Position numbers and translations under genes: made by a program. Below are positions 1 to 8,623 of a stretch of 64,000 nt of DNA, one piece after another. The notes under the pieces are model-generated. The model saw nothing but the letters and a program-made list of their open reading frames with translations. It was not told the origin of the DNA and did no database searches. This DNA is from an uncultured Pelagibacteraceae bacterium (GTDB lineage Bacteria > Pseudomonadota > Alphaproteobacteria > Pelagibacterales > Pelagibacteraceae). The stretch covers positions 124,001 to 188,000 of the forward strand of contig CACKFA010000002.1 in assembly GCA_902599335.1 (NCBI GenBank), given 5' to 3'. Position 1 is the stretch's first letter. Each line of letters starts with the position of its first letter.

Positions 1-1
1 T

Positions 2-301
2 ATAGAAAATATTATTGGAAATTGGTGGAGTCATAGGATTTTACAAGCAGAAAGCCAAATAAGTCCTATTTCCGGAAGTATAAAAGAACAAATAGTTACT
101 TTTATTGGTAAGGAAAATATTTCAATTAATGACAAAAAATACGAAACAGATCATTTTAAACTTACATCTAAAGATATGTCTCTTCCTGAAGATAAAAAAT
201 TAAATTTTGATATTTGGCTTGATAAAAAAACTTCGGTTATTGTCAAAGTTACATATGAGAGAATGGGAAATTGGGAATATCGTTTAAAAAATCTAAAATA
301 A
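2..301 (+). CDS. DUF6134-like protein, C-terminal part (cut by window start)
   Basis: An open frame runs from the first bases to a TAA stop at 299-301 and gives about 99 residues, so the start lies outside the window. The fragment contains FIGKENIS, LNFDIWLD and ends in MGNWEYRLKNLK. This pattern resembles the C-terminus of the DUF6134 family, small proteins of unknown function often exported and common in SAR11. No catalytic motif is visible. The next gene on the opposite strand ends 2 bases downstream, so the two converge tightly. The family name is from memory of this pattern; the function is unknown. Confidence 0.55.
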   Translation: MENIIGNWWSHRILQAESQISPISGSIKEQIVTFIGKENISINDKKYETDHFKLTSKDMSLPEDKKLNFDIWLDKKTSVIVKVTYERMGNWEYRLKNLK

Positions 302-303
302 AA

Positions 304-1275
304 TTATTTATTTATTTTTTTATAAAGATCATTTGCACTTATCCATCCAGCCTCAACTCTAGGACCTACAAACCAATCACCACACACACCTAAATTTAAT
401 TTACTATTCCAATAGCTTTTAACTTTTAAAGATCTAGAATTTGAAGAATATTTCCAACCATGATTTAATGAAGTTAATATTTTTGTTTTTTTAATTCCAG
501 TAAGTTTAAAAAATCGGTCAATCAAAATCTTTGAATTTTTTTCTTTATTTTCTCTATTTTTATTTATTTTCTTATTTGCCCATAGGTTTGTGCTTTGCAA
601 AGTCCATAAATCATTATTACTTTTAAATCTTTTTTTACTATTTTCTTTAGCGGCCCATCCTAAAATTTTGTCATCAAACAGATAACTCGATATGTTTATA
701 TTTGTTTTTTTTATTTCGATCATGATTGTAATATTTGCATCCATTTTAATTTTTTGTTTGATGAATGGATCTTTTATAAATTTTTTTGATACTTTTTTTA
801 ATTGTGGGAATGGACAAGTTAATATTAATTTATCATAATATTTTATTTGATTGTTCTTAAAATCTAATTTCCATTTATTATTTATAAATTTAATCTTCTC
901 TAACTCACTTTGAAAGTTACATTTTATATTTTTTATCAAATGTTTGCTGATATCATTATTACCTTTGCGACCAATTATTTTAATATGATTTTTATTTTCT
1001 TTTTTTAATTTGTTTAAAAAAATATGTTTGCCACTCCATTTTTTTAGAATTTTTTTTTTACGTAAATTTGTAATAAATTTCTTAAATTGGATTGATTTTG
1101 GAGAAATATATTGAGCCCCATGGTCAAATCCTTTTGACTTGTTTAATCTTTTAAAGGAAGATCTGCCACCTGGACCTCGAGCTTTATCATAAATATGTAC
1201 AGAATTTTTTTTGCTTAAAAGATTAGCTATTGTCGCTCCTGAAATTCCAGAGCCGATGACACAATAACTACTCAT
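304..1275 (-). CDS. FAD/NAD(P)-dependent oxidoreductase, renalase-like
   Basis: 323 residues with an N-terminal Rossmann dinucleotide motif GSGISG at residues 8-13, an acidic residue (D30) at the end of strand 2, and a GPGGR motif at 34-38, the usual FAD site of amine-oxidase/renalase-type flavoproteins. The C-terminus (VCGDWFVGPRVEAGW) is the second FAD-contact segment typical of the same family. The substrate cannot be told from sequence. Bacterial renalases oxidise dihydro isomers of NAD(P)H, but this is only a family analogy. Its ATG overlaps the end of the upstream tldE-like gene by 4 bases, so it is probably the last gene of a tldD-tldE-renalase unit. Confidence 0.75.
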   Translation of the reverse strand: MSSYCVIGSGISGATIANLLSKKNSVHIYDKARGPGGRSSFKRLNKSKGFDHGAQYISPKSIQFKKFITNLRKKKILKKWSGKHIFLNKLKKENKNHIKIIGRKGNNDISKHLIKNIKCNFQSELEKIKFINNKWKLDFKNNQIKYYDKLILTCPFPQLKKVSKKFIKDPFIKQKIKMDANITIMIEIKKTNINISSYLFDDKILGWAAKENSKKRFKSNNDLWTLQSTNLWANKKINKNRENKEKNSKILIDRFFKLTGIKKTKILTSLNHGWKYSSNSRSLKVKSYWNSKLNLGVCGDWFVGPRVEAGWISANDLYKKINK

Positions 1276-2588
1276 TTTCCTGCAACAGTCATACCTTCTA
1301 TCATCATAGTTGGTGAATTGACTGAATATTCGAATTCTAAATCATTAGCTAAAGTTATATTTTTAAACATATCCTTAAAATTACCAGCAATTGTTATTTC
1401 ATTTACAGGATATTTAAATTCTCCGTCTTCAACCAAAAAACCAGTCGCCCCTACTGAATAATCTCCTGTTACAAGATTAGATCCGTGACCAATAGTTTCA
1501 GTAATATAAAGACTTTTTGAATTTTTTTTTAGAAGATCTTCGTAGCTTATATTTCCATTTTCAAAAAATAAATTAGTAGTTCCGCCGCTTCTTCCATTTG
1601 ATTGTAAATTTAATTTTTTTCCATTGTAAGTGTCGACAAGGTAATTTTTAAGTATTCCATTCTTTATAAGTTGTAATGTATTAGAGTTTACTCCCTCTGA
1701 ATCAAAATTTTGAGAACCCATTCCTTTAATTCTATCTGGTTTATCAATTACATTTATCGAATTAGTAAAAACCTGTTGATCAATTTTATCCTTTAAAAAT
1801 GAAGTGCCTCTTGCAATTGCAGATGCAGATATTGCACTTGCAAAAACACTTAACATTCCTTTTGAAATTCTTTTATCAAAAATTATGCTTATCTTGTCGC
1901 TTCCAATTTTGTTAGGGCTCAATTTTCTTATAGTTTGCTCGGCAGCTTTATTTCCAAGATCTGATGCTTGCTTAATATCAGACAAATGACGTTTGCTAGA
2001 AAATTCATAGTCTCTTTCCATGCTATTTTCATCTTTTGCAACTGTTACACAAGAAGTAGTAAAAGAAGAAGTTTTATAACCGTCACAAAAACCGTCACTA
2101 TTAGCTAATATAAAATTTGATTTATTTTCAGTAAAACTAGATTCTGTATTTATAATTTGATTATCTGATGAAGCAGCCTCCTCTAAATCTTTTAAATATT
2201 TTATTTTTTTATCGTTTTCAAATCTTGTTTCGTCATACAAATTAAGGTTTCTAATTTGTTTGGCTAATAAATTTTTATCGGGCAAAGAATTAAATTCATC
2301 TTCTGGTGTAATTTTTGTTGTTTCAAAACACTTTTCAATTAAAGTTTTTATATTTTCATCTAGTAAATTTGATGATGAAATTGAAGATCTTCTTTTACCT
2401 AAATAAGTTTCTATACTTAATGCCAATCCATCCGATCTATCTGAGGCTTCTAGGGATTTATTTCTAAAATTCACTGTTTCTGAAATTGAGTGACCAACTG
2501 TAACACTTGCATCTGTTGCTCCCATTTTTTTTGCCAAATCCAAACAATATGAAGCTTTCAATTTTAGAAATTCTTGATCCTTAACCAT
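1272..2588 (-). CDS. tldE: TldE/PmbA-type metalloprotease partner
   Basis: 438 residues, the usual length of TldE/PmbA. The N-terminal domain (residues about 1-200) matches the TldD/PmbA fold, and the C-terminal half has the ETIGHGSNLVTGDYSVGATGF segment (here quoted only in pieces: GHGSN, GDYSVGATGF) found in PmbA. The HExxxH zinc site of TldD is absent, as expected for TldE, which forms a heterodimer with TldD and shapes the active-site chamber. The known roles of TldD/TldE are proteolytic maturation of modified peptides such as microcin B17 and degradation of unfolded peptides. It lies 6 bases downstream of tldD on the same strand, consistent with co-translation of the dimer. Confidence 0.9.
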   Translation of the reverse strand: MVKDQEFLKLKASYCLDLAKKMGATDASVTVGHSISETVNFRNKSLEASDRSDGLALSIETYLGKRRSSISSSNLLDENIKTLIEKCFETTKITPEDEFNSLPDKNLLAKQIRNLNLYDETRFENDKKIKYLKDLEEAASSDNQIINTESSFTENKSNFILANSDGFCDGYKTSSFTTSCVTVAKDENSMERDYEFSSKRHLSDIKQASDLGNKAAEQTIRKLSPNKIGSDKISIIFDKRISKGMLSVFASAISASAIARGTSFLKDKIDQQVFTNSINVIDKPDRIKGMGSQNFDSEGVNSNTLQLIKNGILKNYLVDTYNGKKLNLQSNGRSGGTTNLFFENGNISYEDLLKKNSKSLYITETIGHGSNLVTGDYSVGATGFLVEDGEFKYPVNEITIAGNFKDMFKNITLANDLEFEYSVNSPTMMIEGMTVAGK

Positions 2589-2594
2589 AATACT

Positions 2595-4007
2595 TTAAAG
2601 TTTTGTTCCACCAACTGTCATTTTATCAATTAAAATTGAAGGTTGAGCGACTCCAACAGGAACTCCTTGTCCTGCTTTTCCACAAGTTCCTATGCCTGGA
2701 TCTAACATCATATCATTTCCTACCATCGATACTTCTTTAAGTATTGATGGTCCGTCACCAATTAGTGTTGCGCCTTTAATTGGAGATCCAATTTGACCAT
2801 TATTTATTTCGTAAGCTTCAGTACAATTAAATACAAATTTACCAGATGTAATATCAACCTGGCCACCTCCAAAACTTACCGCAAAAATTCCTTTATCAAC
2901 AGATTTGATCATTTCATCTTGAGTTTGATTTCCACTTAACATCATTGTATTTCTCATTCTTGGTAACACGATATGTCTATAATTTTCTCTTCTTCCAGAT
3001 CCAGTAGATCTTGTATTCATTAATCTTGCATTATGCCTGTCTTGCATAAAATTTTTAAGAATACCATTTTCTATTAAAACTGTTCGCTCAGTTGGTGTTC
3101 CTTCATCATCAATTGTTAAACTACCTCTTCTATTATCAATCGTACCGTCATCAACAATTGTTACTCCCTCACTTGCAACTTTTTCTCCCATAAGATTATG
3201 AAATGCTGATGTTTTTTTTCTATTAAAATCTCCTTCAAGGCCATGACCAATTGCTTCATGAATTAATATAGCTGGCCAACCAGGTCCTAAAACTACTTTC
3301 ATCTCACCAGCAGGTGCTGGTTTACTTTCTAAATTTACTGATGCTATTCTAAAAGCCTCTTCACAAACATTTTTCCAGTTGTCATTTTTTAAATAGTCAT
3401 CATAAGATTGTCTACCACCAATTCCATACACACCTGTTTCTTTTCTTCCATTTTTTTCTAACATCACAGACACATTAAATCTAATTAATGGACGTACATC
3501 AGTAAGCGACTCTCCACCTGATCGAATAATCTCTATTGATTTTTGTTCACCTGCAAAACTAGCTGTCACTTGTTTTACTGATCCATCTTTTTTTCTTAAA
3601 AATTCATTTACTTTATTTAAGACTTCTAATTTTGAATCTAAAGTTTTTTGTTCAATTGGATTAACATCTTTATAAAATTTTTTATTAGATTTTGGAATTT
3701 CATGATTGTATGTGCCTTTAATTGATTTTAGAGTTGATTTAAGATTTTCTGAAGAATTTTTTAATGAATCTTTTGATATTTCATTTGAATACGAATAAGC
3801 AACAACCTCCTTTGAAATAGCCCTAAAACCAAATCCCAAATCAGAGCTGTAGTTTGAGCTTTTTATTTTGTTATCATCTAGCAAAATTGACTCTGATTTA
3901 GACTCCTCTAAATAAAGTTCGCCATCATCACAATTGTTGAGTGTTTCAGACACTAATTTATCTGCATCTTGTCTTGTTAAATCTGATTTATTAAAGAAAT
4001 TACTCAT
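2595..4007 (-). CDS. tldD: TldD zinc metalloprotease subunit
   Basis: 470 residues, normal for TldD. The zinc motif HEAIGHGLEGD (HExxxH) sits near residue 250, followed by the conserved C-terminal domain with FGGGQVDITSG and GTCGKAGQGVPVGV motifs; the latter contains the third metal-ligand cysteine region of the family. TldD is the catalytic half of the cytoplasmic TldD/TldE heterodimer that cleaves unfolded or modified peptides. The gene starts the minus-strand unit and is followed by tldE after 6 bases. The 85-base gap to the divergent DCC-family gene must hold promoters for both directions. No peptide precursor with an obvious modification signature is visible nearby, so the substrate is open. 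Confidence 0.93.
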   Translation of the reverse strand: MSNFFNKSDLTRQDADKLVSETLNNCDDGELYLEESKSESILLDDNKIKSSNYSSDLGFGFRAISKEVVAYSYSNEISKDSLKNSSENLKSTLKSIKGTYNHEIPKSNKKFYKDVNPIEQKTLDSKLEVLNKVNEFLRKKDGSVKQVTASFAGEQKSIEIIRSGGESLTDVRPLIRFNVSVMLEKNGRKETGVYGIGGRQSYDDYLKNDNWKNVCEEAFRIASVNLESKPAPAGEMKVVLGPGWPAILIHEAIGHGLEGDFNRKKTSAFHNLMGEKVASEGVTIVDDGTIDNRRGSLTIDDEGTPTERTVLIENGILKNFMQDRHNARLMNTRSTGSGRRENYRHIVLPRMRNTMMLSGNQTQDEMIKSVDKGIFAVSFGGGQVDITSGKFVFNCTEAYEINNGQIGSPIKGATLIGDGPSILKEVSMVGNDMMLDPGIGTCGKAGQGVPVGVAQPSILIDKMTVGGTKL

Positions 4008-4092
4008 ACACCTTAAATAGTAGTTTGTTGATTATTTTCAACTGATCATTTTACGCATGTACAATTTCTTACTTAAAGTTAATTATAATTAA

Positions 4093-4440
4093 ATGAAAGT
4101 ATATTTTAATAATTCTTGTAAAATCTGTAGATCAGAAATTAACTTATATAAAAAAGAAAATATCAAAGATATTGACTGGATAGATATAACTAATAATTCA
4201 GATGCTGAAAAAGAAACATCAAGAAATGATAAAGAATTGTTAAGAAGACTACATGTTAAAGAAAACGGAAAAATTATTCAGGGCGCAGAGGCATTTCTTT
4301 ATGTTTGGAAAAAAATTCCAAAATATAAATTTTTATATAAATTTTTCAAATTACCAATAATTTTCACAATCTTTAAATATGGGTATGAAATGATTGCCTT
4401 TTTTTTATATTTAAAAAATAAAAAGCAACTTAAAAACTAA
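4093..4440 (+). CDS. DCC-family thiol-disulfide oxidoreductase-like protein (DUF393)
   Basis: 115 residues. The N-terminus (VYFNNSCKICR) carries the CxxC pair C9/C12 of the DCC (YuxK/DUF393) family. The family name comes from a DxxCxxC motif; here the Asp is replaced by Asn (N6-N7-S8-C9), a conservative change also seen in some members. The rest (FLYVWKKIP, YKFLYKFFKLP) is the usual helical part, with a weakly hydrophobic C-terminus. Proteins of this family are thioredoxin-fold-like and have no firmly established substrate. The stop overlaps the stop of the convergent gene by 4 bases. Confidence 0.75.
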   Translation: MKVYFNNSCKICRSEINLYKKENIKDIDWIDITNNSDAEKETSRNDKELLRRLHVKENGKIIQGAEAFLYVWKKIPKYKFLYKFFKLPIIFTIFKYGYEMIAFFLYLKNKKQLKN

Positions 4441-4730
4441 GTTAAGAAAAATATTAAAAATTCACTGAGTAAAGACATGGATAACAAGAACATAATTAAT
4501 AAAATTGAGTACATTAGAGTTATAACTCTATTTCTTTTTCTTCTCAGTCTAACGAAAGTTTTATCATCAAGATCTGAAATATCTCTTTCACCTATAACTG
4601 GATAATCATAACTCCATCGCCATGTTGATTGGCCTAATCTAGAGTCAAGACTGTTAAAATATCTTATCCATGCAAGAACATATCTAAATACTAAATATAA
4701 AATTATCATTAATGCAGATGAAAATAACAT
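4437..4730 (-). CDS. small membrane protein of unknown function
   Basis: 97 residues. I do not recognise a family. There are two likely membrane segments, at residues about 4-22 (ALMIILYLVFRYVLAWI) and about 70-96, separated by a charged loop with YDYPVIGERDISDLDD and a basic cluster (RLRRKRNR). The topology suggests a hairpin with the loop on the cytoplasmic face. It is downstream of the Lys-rich coiled-coil gene at 4761 on the same strand only by position of strand order: it lies 30 bases after that gene ends, so they could be co-transcribed. The frame is clean and sits between two supported genes, which favours a real gene. Confidence 0.6.
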   Translation of the reverse strand: MLFSSALMIILYLVFRYVLAWIRYFNSLDSRLGQSTWRWSYDYPVIGERDISDLDDKTFVRLRRKRNRVITLMYSILLIMFLLSMSLLSEFLIFFLT

Positions 4731-4760
4731 TCTGAATGATACTTAATAATTTAAGATAAT

Positions 4761-5954
4761 TTAATTGATATTTTTGGCTCTTTTTCTTCCGATTAATTGA
4801 GTAAGTGCGTCAACCATAGTATCTGAAGCCTTAAATATTTCATTATTTTTAAATTCATGAGAAATATTTTTTTCTGGGTTAGTTTTATCTTCAATAACTA
4901 TTCCTTCATCAGGCGAATTATTTTTTATATAAATTAACAAAAGCCATTCATCATCTGAAGCTTCATCCCACTTAACAAATATTTCTCCAGTTTCGAACCT
5001 TCTGTCTATACATCTGAAGATAGACATGTGCCTTGTTATGTGTCTTTTGTTTAATTGAAATACTAAGCTACTAGCACTTCTGTAAAAACTTTCGAGAGCA
5101 AACTCAATTTTTTGTCTAGCTAAAGTATATTCTTTTTCTTTTTGTAGAAGTGTTTCTCTATCTTCGTCTCCTTGAATTTTTACTCCTAAAGCCTCTACTC
5201 TTTCCCTAATTTTTTGATCTCTAATAATTCGATATTTTTCTTTTAGTTTTTCTATTCTTTGTTGTAATCCGGCATAATCCTCTCTCTTTTCTCTTAAGGA
5301 AATTTTTTCTAATTTTTCTAATTCTTTTACTTCTCTAACTCTAAATTTTTCAATTTGCTTATCTAATTTTAATTGTTGTAAAAATTGCTTTTGTTTTTCT
5401 GCTTGTTCAATTCTTAAAAGAGCTTGTTCTTTTCTTAAAAATAATTTTATTTCTTTTGTTCTTTGTTTTTCTAACCTAATTTCATCTTTTAGAGCCTGTT
5501 CTTTTAATTTGACCTTTAATTCAGCCTCTTTTTGTTTTTCTTTTGCAATTTCAATCTTTTCTGATCTCTCTTTTTCTTGTTTTTCTAATTTTAACCTTCT
5601 TGCTTCATCCTTTTTAAGCACTCTGTATTGAGAAATTGTATCTGCTATTTTGTCAAAAAATGCTTGAATATATTTTTCAAAACCTAAATTTATTTTAAAC
5701 TTTATTTCAGGTTTTAAAGAATTTTGAAAATTTATTAACTTTAAAAGAAAACCTGTTTGCTTTGTTTTAATTGATTTAAATTTTTTTATTACTTTTTTTG
5801 TTTTTTTAATTTTACTTTTTTTTGGAATTTTTTTTCGTGTTACTTTTGTTTTTTTTACATTTCTTTTTTTTAATTTTTTAAAAGTTTTTTTATTTTTTCG
5901 TTTATTTTTGTTTTTAGAAATGTTTTTTTTTAACTGTTTTTTCTTTTTTTTCAT
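4761..5954 (-). CDS. Lys-rich coiled-coil protein of unknown function
   Basis: About 397 residues from the ATG at 5954; a TTG 24 bases upstream (5978) would add 8 residues, and neither start has a clear ribosome-binding site. Three zones are visible. The first ~70 residues are almost pure Lys/Arg/Asn tracts, resembling a nucleic-acid- or surface-binding basic tail. Residues about 100-280 form a long charged helix full of KEQ/EKL/RLEK repeats, a probable coiled coil. The last ~110 residues (from FALESFYRSAS) look globular, with HITRHMSIFRCIDRR and a strand-rich WDEASDDEWLLLIYI segment. I do not recognise this C-terminal domain. It follows cfa by only a few tens of bases and probably shares its transcript. 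Confidence 0.75.
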   Translation of the reverse strand: MKKKKKQLKKNISKNKNKRKNKKTFKKLKKRNVKKTKVTRKKIPKKSKIKKTKKVIKKFKSIKTKQTGFLLKLINFQNSLKPEIKFKINLGFEKYIQAFFDKIADTISQYRVLKKDEARRLKLEKQEKERSEKIEIAKEKQKEAELKVKLKEQALKDEIRLEKQRTKEIKLFLRKEQALLRIEQAEKQKQFLQQLKLDKQIEKFRVREVKELEKLEKISLREKREDYAGLQQRIEKLKEKYRIIRDQKIRERVEALGVKIQGDEDRETLLQKEKEYTLARQKIEFALESFYRSASSLVFQLNKRHITRHMSIFRCIDRRFETGEIFVKWDEASDDEWLLLIYIKNNSPDEGIVIEDKTNPEKNISHEFKNNEIFKASDTMVDALTQLIGRKRAKNIN

Positions 5955-5982
5955 TTTAAGGAAATTAATATCTATCAATAAT

Positions 5983-7173
5983 TTATTGATAAATATAGTC
6001 TCTTGTAACTGGAGTTGATGAATAATCTTTTGTTAATTGAAATTGATATACAACTTGATCGCCCCATTTAAATGCCATCTCACAACCAGCAAGATAAAAT
6101 TCCCACATTCTGAAAAATCTTTCGTCAAACATTTGAATTATTTTCTCCTTATTTTTAAGGCAATTTTCTTTCCAATGTCTTAGGGTATGCGAATAATGCA
6201 TCCTCAAAACCTCAATATCTGCAACGATTAAACCTGCTTTTTCTATTGGCTTTGTAACTTCACTCAAGCTTGGAGTGTAACCACCTGGAAATATATACTT
6301 CGTAATCCATGGGTGTGGGTCCCTTGGTGGATTTACAGATCCAATAGTATGAATTAAAGATACACCATCATCTTTTAATAATTTTTCAACTTGTGAAAAA
6401 AATTTTTTATAAAATTTTCTACCAACATGTTCAAACATTCCAACACTAACTATTCTGTCAAACTTTTCATTAAGTTCTCGATAATCCATTAATTTAAAAT
6501 TTAATTGATTTTCTAAATTAAGTTCCTTCGCTTTTTTTTTGCAATAATTAAATTGGTTTTCTGAGAGTGTTATTCCTGTAACTTCACAATTTGCGCTTTT
6601 AGCAATATCTATTGCTAGTGAACCCCATCCACATCCTATATCTAAAACCTTTTGATTTGGTTTTATATTTAATTTTTTAATTATATGTTGAATTTTGTTG
6701 TTTTGTGCAGTTTCTAAACTTTCGGTCTCGCTTTTAAAATAAGCACAAGAGTATTGTCTTTTAGGATCTAGAAACAAGTCATAAAGATCATCTGAGATAT
6801 CGTAATGATGCGAAACATTCATTTTTGATTTTTTAATAAAATTAAAATTAGTTAAGTATCTATAAGAACCCCTCAATCTATTGATTAAATAACTAAAAAA
6901 ATTTAAGTCCCCTCTTCCAAAATTCATTAATGATAAATCTAGAAAATCAGTAAGACTTCCATTTTCAATAACTATCTCACCATCCGTATAAGCTTCTCCA
7001 AAATAAAGATCTGGATGAAATAACAGCTTATAATGAAGATTTTTGTTTAAAATTTTAACTTTAATAGGATTATCACTTTTTGGATTTCCAATAATATAAT
7101 TTTTAGAATTAGCATCAACTAATATAAATCCATCTTTTTTAAATACACTGTTTAGGAATCTTGCTAATTGCAT
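5983..7173 (-). CDS. cfa: cyclopropane-fatty-acyl-phospholipid synthase family methyltransferase
   Basis: 396 residues. The SAM-binding motif VLDIGCGWGSLAI lies near residues 175-187, preceded by the family segment HYDISDDLYDLFLDP and followed by GMFEHVG, FPGGYTPS and the C-terminal FRMWEFYLAGCEMAFK. These are hallmarks of CFA synthase, which methylenates the double bond of unsaturated acyl chains in membrane phospholipids using SAM. Related enzymes of the same family make other C1 modifications on lipids, so the exact product is inferred. The gene is followed by the coiled-coil gene and preceded by the DapA-family gene with a 1-base gap, suggesting one operon. Confidence 0.88.
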   Translation of the reverse strand: MQLARFLNSVFKKDGFILVDANSKNYIIGNPKSDNPIKVKILNKNLHYKLLFHPDLYFGEAYTDGEIVIENGSLTDFLDLSLMNFGRGDLNFFSYLINRLRGSYRYLTNFNFIKKSKMNVSHHYDISDDLYDLFLDPKRQYSCAYFKSETESLETAQNNKIQHIIKKLNIKPNQKVLDIGCGWGSLAIDIAKSANCEVTGITLSENQFNYCKKKAKELNLENQLNFKLMDYRELNEKFDRIVSVGMFEHVGRKFYKKFFSQVEKLLKDDGVSLIHTIGSVNPPRDPHPWITKYIFPGGYTPSLSEVTKPIEKAGLIVADIEVLRMHYSHTLRHWKENCLKNKEKIIQMFDERFFRMWEFYLAGCEMAFKWGDQVVYQFQLTKDYSSTPVTRDYIYQ

Positions 7174-7174
7174 T

Positions 7175-8059
7175 TTATGCTGCCATTAAAGATTTAATTG
7201 AAAAGCTAAGTTTTTCTAAATTGTTAATAAGTTCTTTTTCACTTTTAGCGTCTAAAACTCTTAAAGGAGGTAATAAATTTTCGTATATACTTTCCTTTTT
7301 TTTATAAAAAGTATGAAGCCCAGAGATAAGATTATACTTTTCAAACTCCCCTCTAACTTCACAAAGTTTTTCGTTAACTGTTTGGGGTGTACCATTGCTA
7401 AAATCATCATAAACTTTTCTTGCCAATACTGCTGTAGCATTGCAAGTAGCTGTAATTATACCCGAGCAACCTAGCTCGAGTCCTTTTAGCAACTTTGACT
7501 CAGAGCCAGGCATAACAGAAAAATTGTCTAACTTTAAATTTTCAAAAAGATTATAAGAACTATCTTTCACTCCAACTATTTGATTTGGAAATCGTTTTAC
7601 AAGTTCTTTGACACATCCTACACTAAATTTATATCCACATAATTTTTCAAAATTATAAAGAATAATTTTACTTTCAGGAATTGCCTCAACGATTTTGCTA
7701 TAAAAATCAATTACTTCATTGTCTCCATACAAATAATAAGCAGGAGGCATAATTAAGAATTTTTCAAAATTTAATGATTTGGCTACTCTCATTAGATTTA
7801 TTGTATCTCCTAATGAATTAAGGCCAGTTCCAATTAAATATTTATCTTTGTATTTATTTGTAGCAAGTTTATTTAATAAATTAATTTTTTCTGAAATAGG
7901 AATAAGTTGTGCCTGCCCAGTACTTCCAAAGATTGCAGCACCATGACAACCTTGGTCAATAACCATCTCTGCATGGTCTATTGTTTTATCAATATTTAAT
8001 GTCAGGTTTTCATTTAATACTGACATTGATGCAGCGTATATTCCTTTAATATTATTCAT
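7175..8059 (-). CDS. DapA-family aldolase/lyase (dihydrodipicolinate synthase-like)
   Basis: 294 residues, the usual size of the class I pyruvate-dependent lyase family. It has GSTGQAQLI (substrate carboxylate loop), ILYNFEKLCG with the catalytic Tyr region, and GVKDSS with the Schiff-base Lys near residue 163. These features support a TIM-barrel lyase acting through a pyruvate-Lys adduct. The GSTGQ sequence differs from the GTTGE of true DapA, so lysine biosynthesis is doubtful; a sugar-acid or keto-acid lyase is as likely. It sits directly upstream of cfa with a 1-base gap, giving no clear metabolic hint. Confidence 0.8.
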   Translation of the reverse strand: MNNIKGIYAASMSVLNENLTLNIDKTIDHAEMVIDQGCHGAAIFGSTGQAQLIPISEKINLLNKLATNKYKDKYLIGTGLNSLGDTINLMRVAKSLNFEKFLIMPPAYYLYGDNEVIDFYSKIVEAIPESKIILYNFEKLCGYKFSVGCVKELVKRFPNQIVGVKDSSYNLFENLKLDNFSVMPGSESKLLKGLELGCSGIITATCNATAVLARKVYDDFSNGTPQTVNEKLCEVRGEFEKYNLISGLHTFYKKKESIYENLLPPLRVLDAKSEKELINNLEKLSFSIKSLMAA

Positions 8060-8104
8060 ACTTAAAATTTATATAAAAATTAAATTTAGTAAAGATTAAA
8101 TAAT

Positions 8105-8608
8105 TTAACCTATGTCTCTTAAAACAATTTCTTTTGCTTCATTTACCAAAGAAGACAGTCTTGATGTTTCTGGAGAAATATCTGGATGTATTTTTTTTTG
8201 AATTTTAATGTATGCTTTATTTACTTCTTCTTTTGTTAGGTTCTTTGAAGGATTTAAATTTAAAATTCTATATGCTTCTTGAGTTGACATCGTACTTAAA
8301 TTCGATGGATTTTGATTGTTAAAAGAAAATCTTCCAGAATTTCTTAAAGTTTGGATTAATCTATATAGAGAAATTAATTGAAAAATGGAAAGACCCTTTA
8401 ATTTTAAAAGCGCTAAACTTGCAAGCGTGAGAGGTAGAGTTAATAAAACTTTTCCACCTATTGCAAATAATACTGCAAAAACAGCCAATATTATAAATAA
8501 TAAAATTCTTAGTCCCTTGGATATTTTTTTTGATGCAACTCCAGTTAAATATCTTAGTAAAAAATATAAACCTGCTAAAATTAATACTGTATAAATTATA
8601 ATATTCAT
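8105..8608 (-). CDS. membrane-anchored J-domain protein (DnaJ-like)
   Basis: About 167 residues from the ATG at 8608, chosen because AGGAA lies 5-6 bases before it on the minus strand; an upstream TTG would overlap the divergent gene. Two membrane segments lie near residues 1-18 and 30-65 (LLFIILAVFAVLFAIGG). The C-terminal ~60 residues form a short J domain (EAYRILNLNPS ... KIHPDIS) with the HPD tripeptide that stimulates Hsp70 ATPase. The layout resembles the DnaJ-domain membrane proteins of alphaproteobacteria related to mitochondrial Pam18/Tim14. It presumably recruits DnaK to the inner membrane; the client is unknown. It is divergent from the peptidase with 15 bases between start codons. 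Confidence 0.82.
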   Translation of the reverse strand: MNIIIYTVLILAGLYFLLRYLTGVASKKISKGLRILLFIILAVFAVLFAIGGKVLLTLPLTLASLALLKLKGLSIFQLISLYRLIQTLRNSGRFSFNNQNPSNLSTMSTQEAYRILNLNPSKNLTKEEVNKAYIKIQKKIHPDISPETSRLSSLVNEAKEIVLRDIG

Positions 8609-8623
8609 ATATTTCCTATAAAA

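Noticed and set aside
1272..4007. TldD/TldE as part of a peptide-antibiotic cluster
   Set aside because: No precursor peptide, cyclodehydratase or exporter gene is nearby; the pair is widespread as housekeeping proteins.
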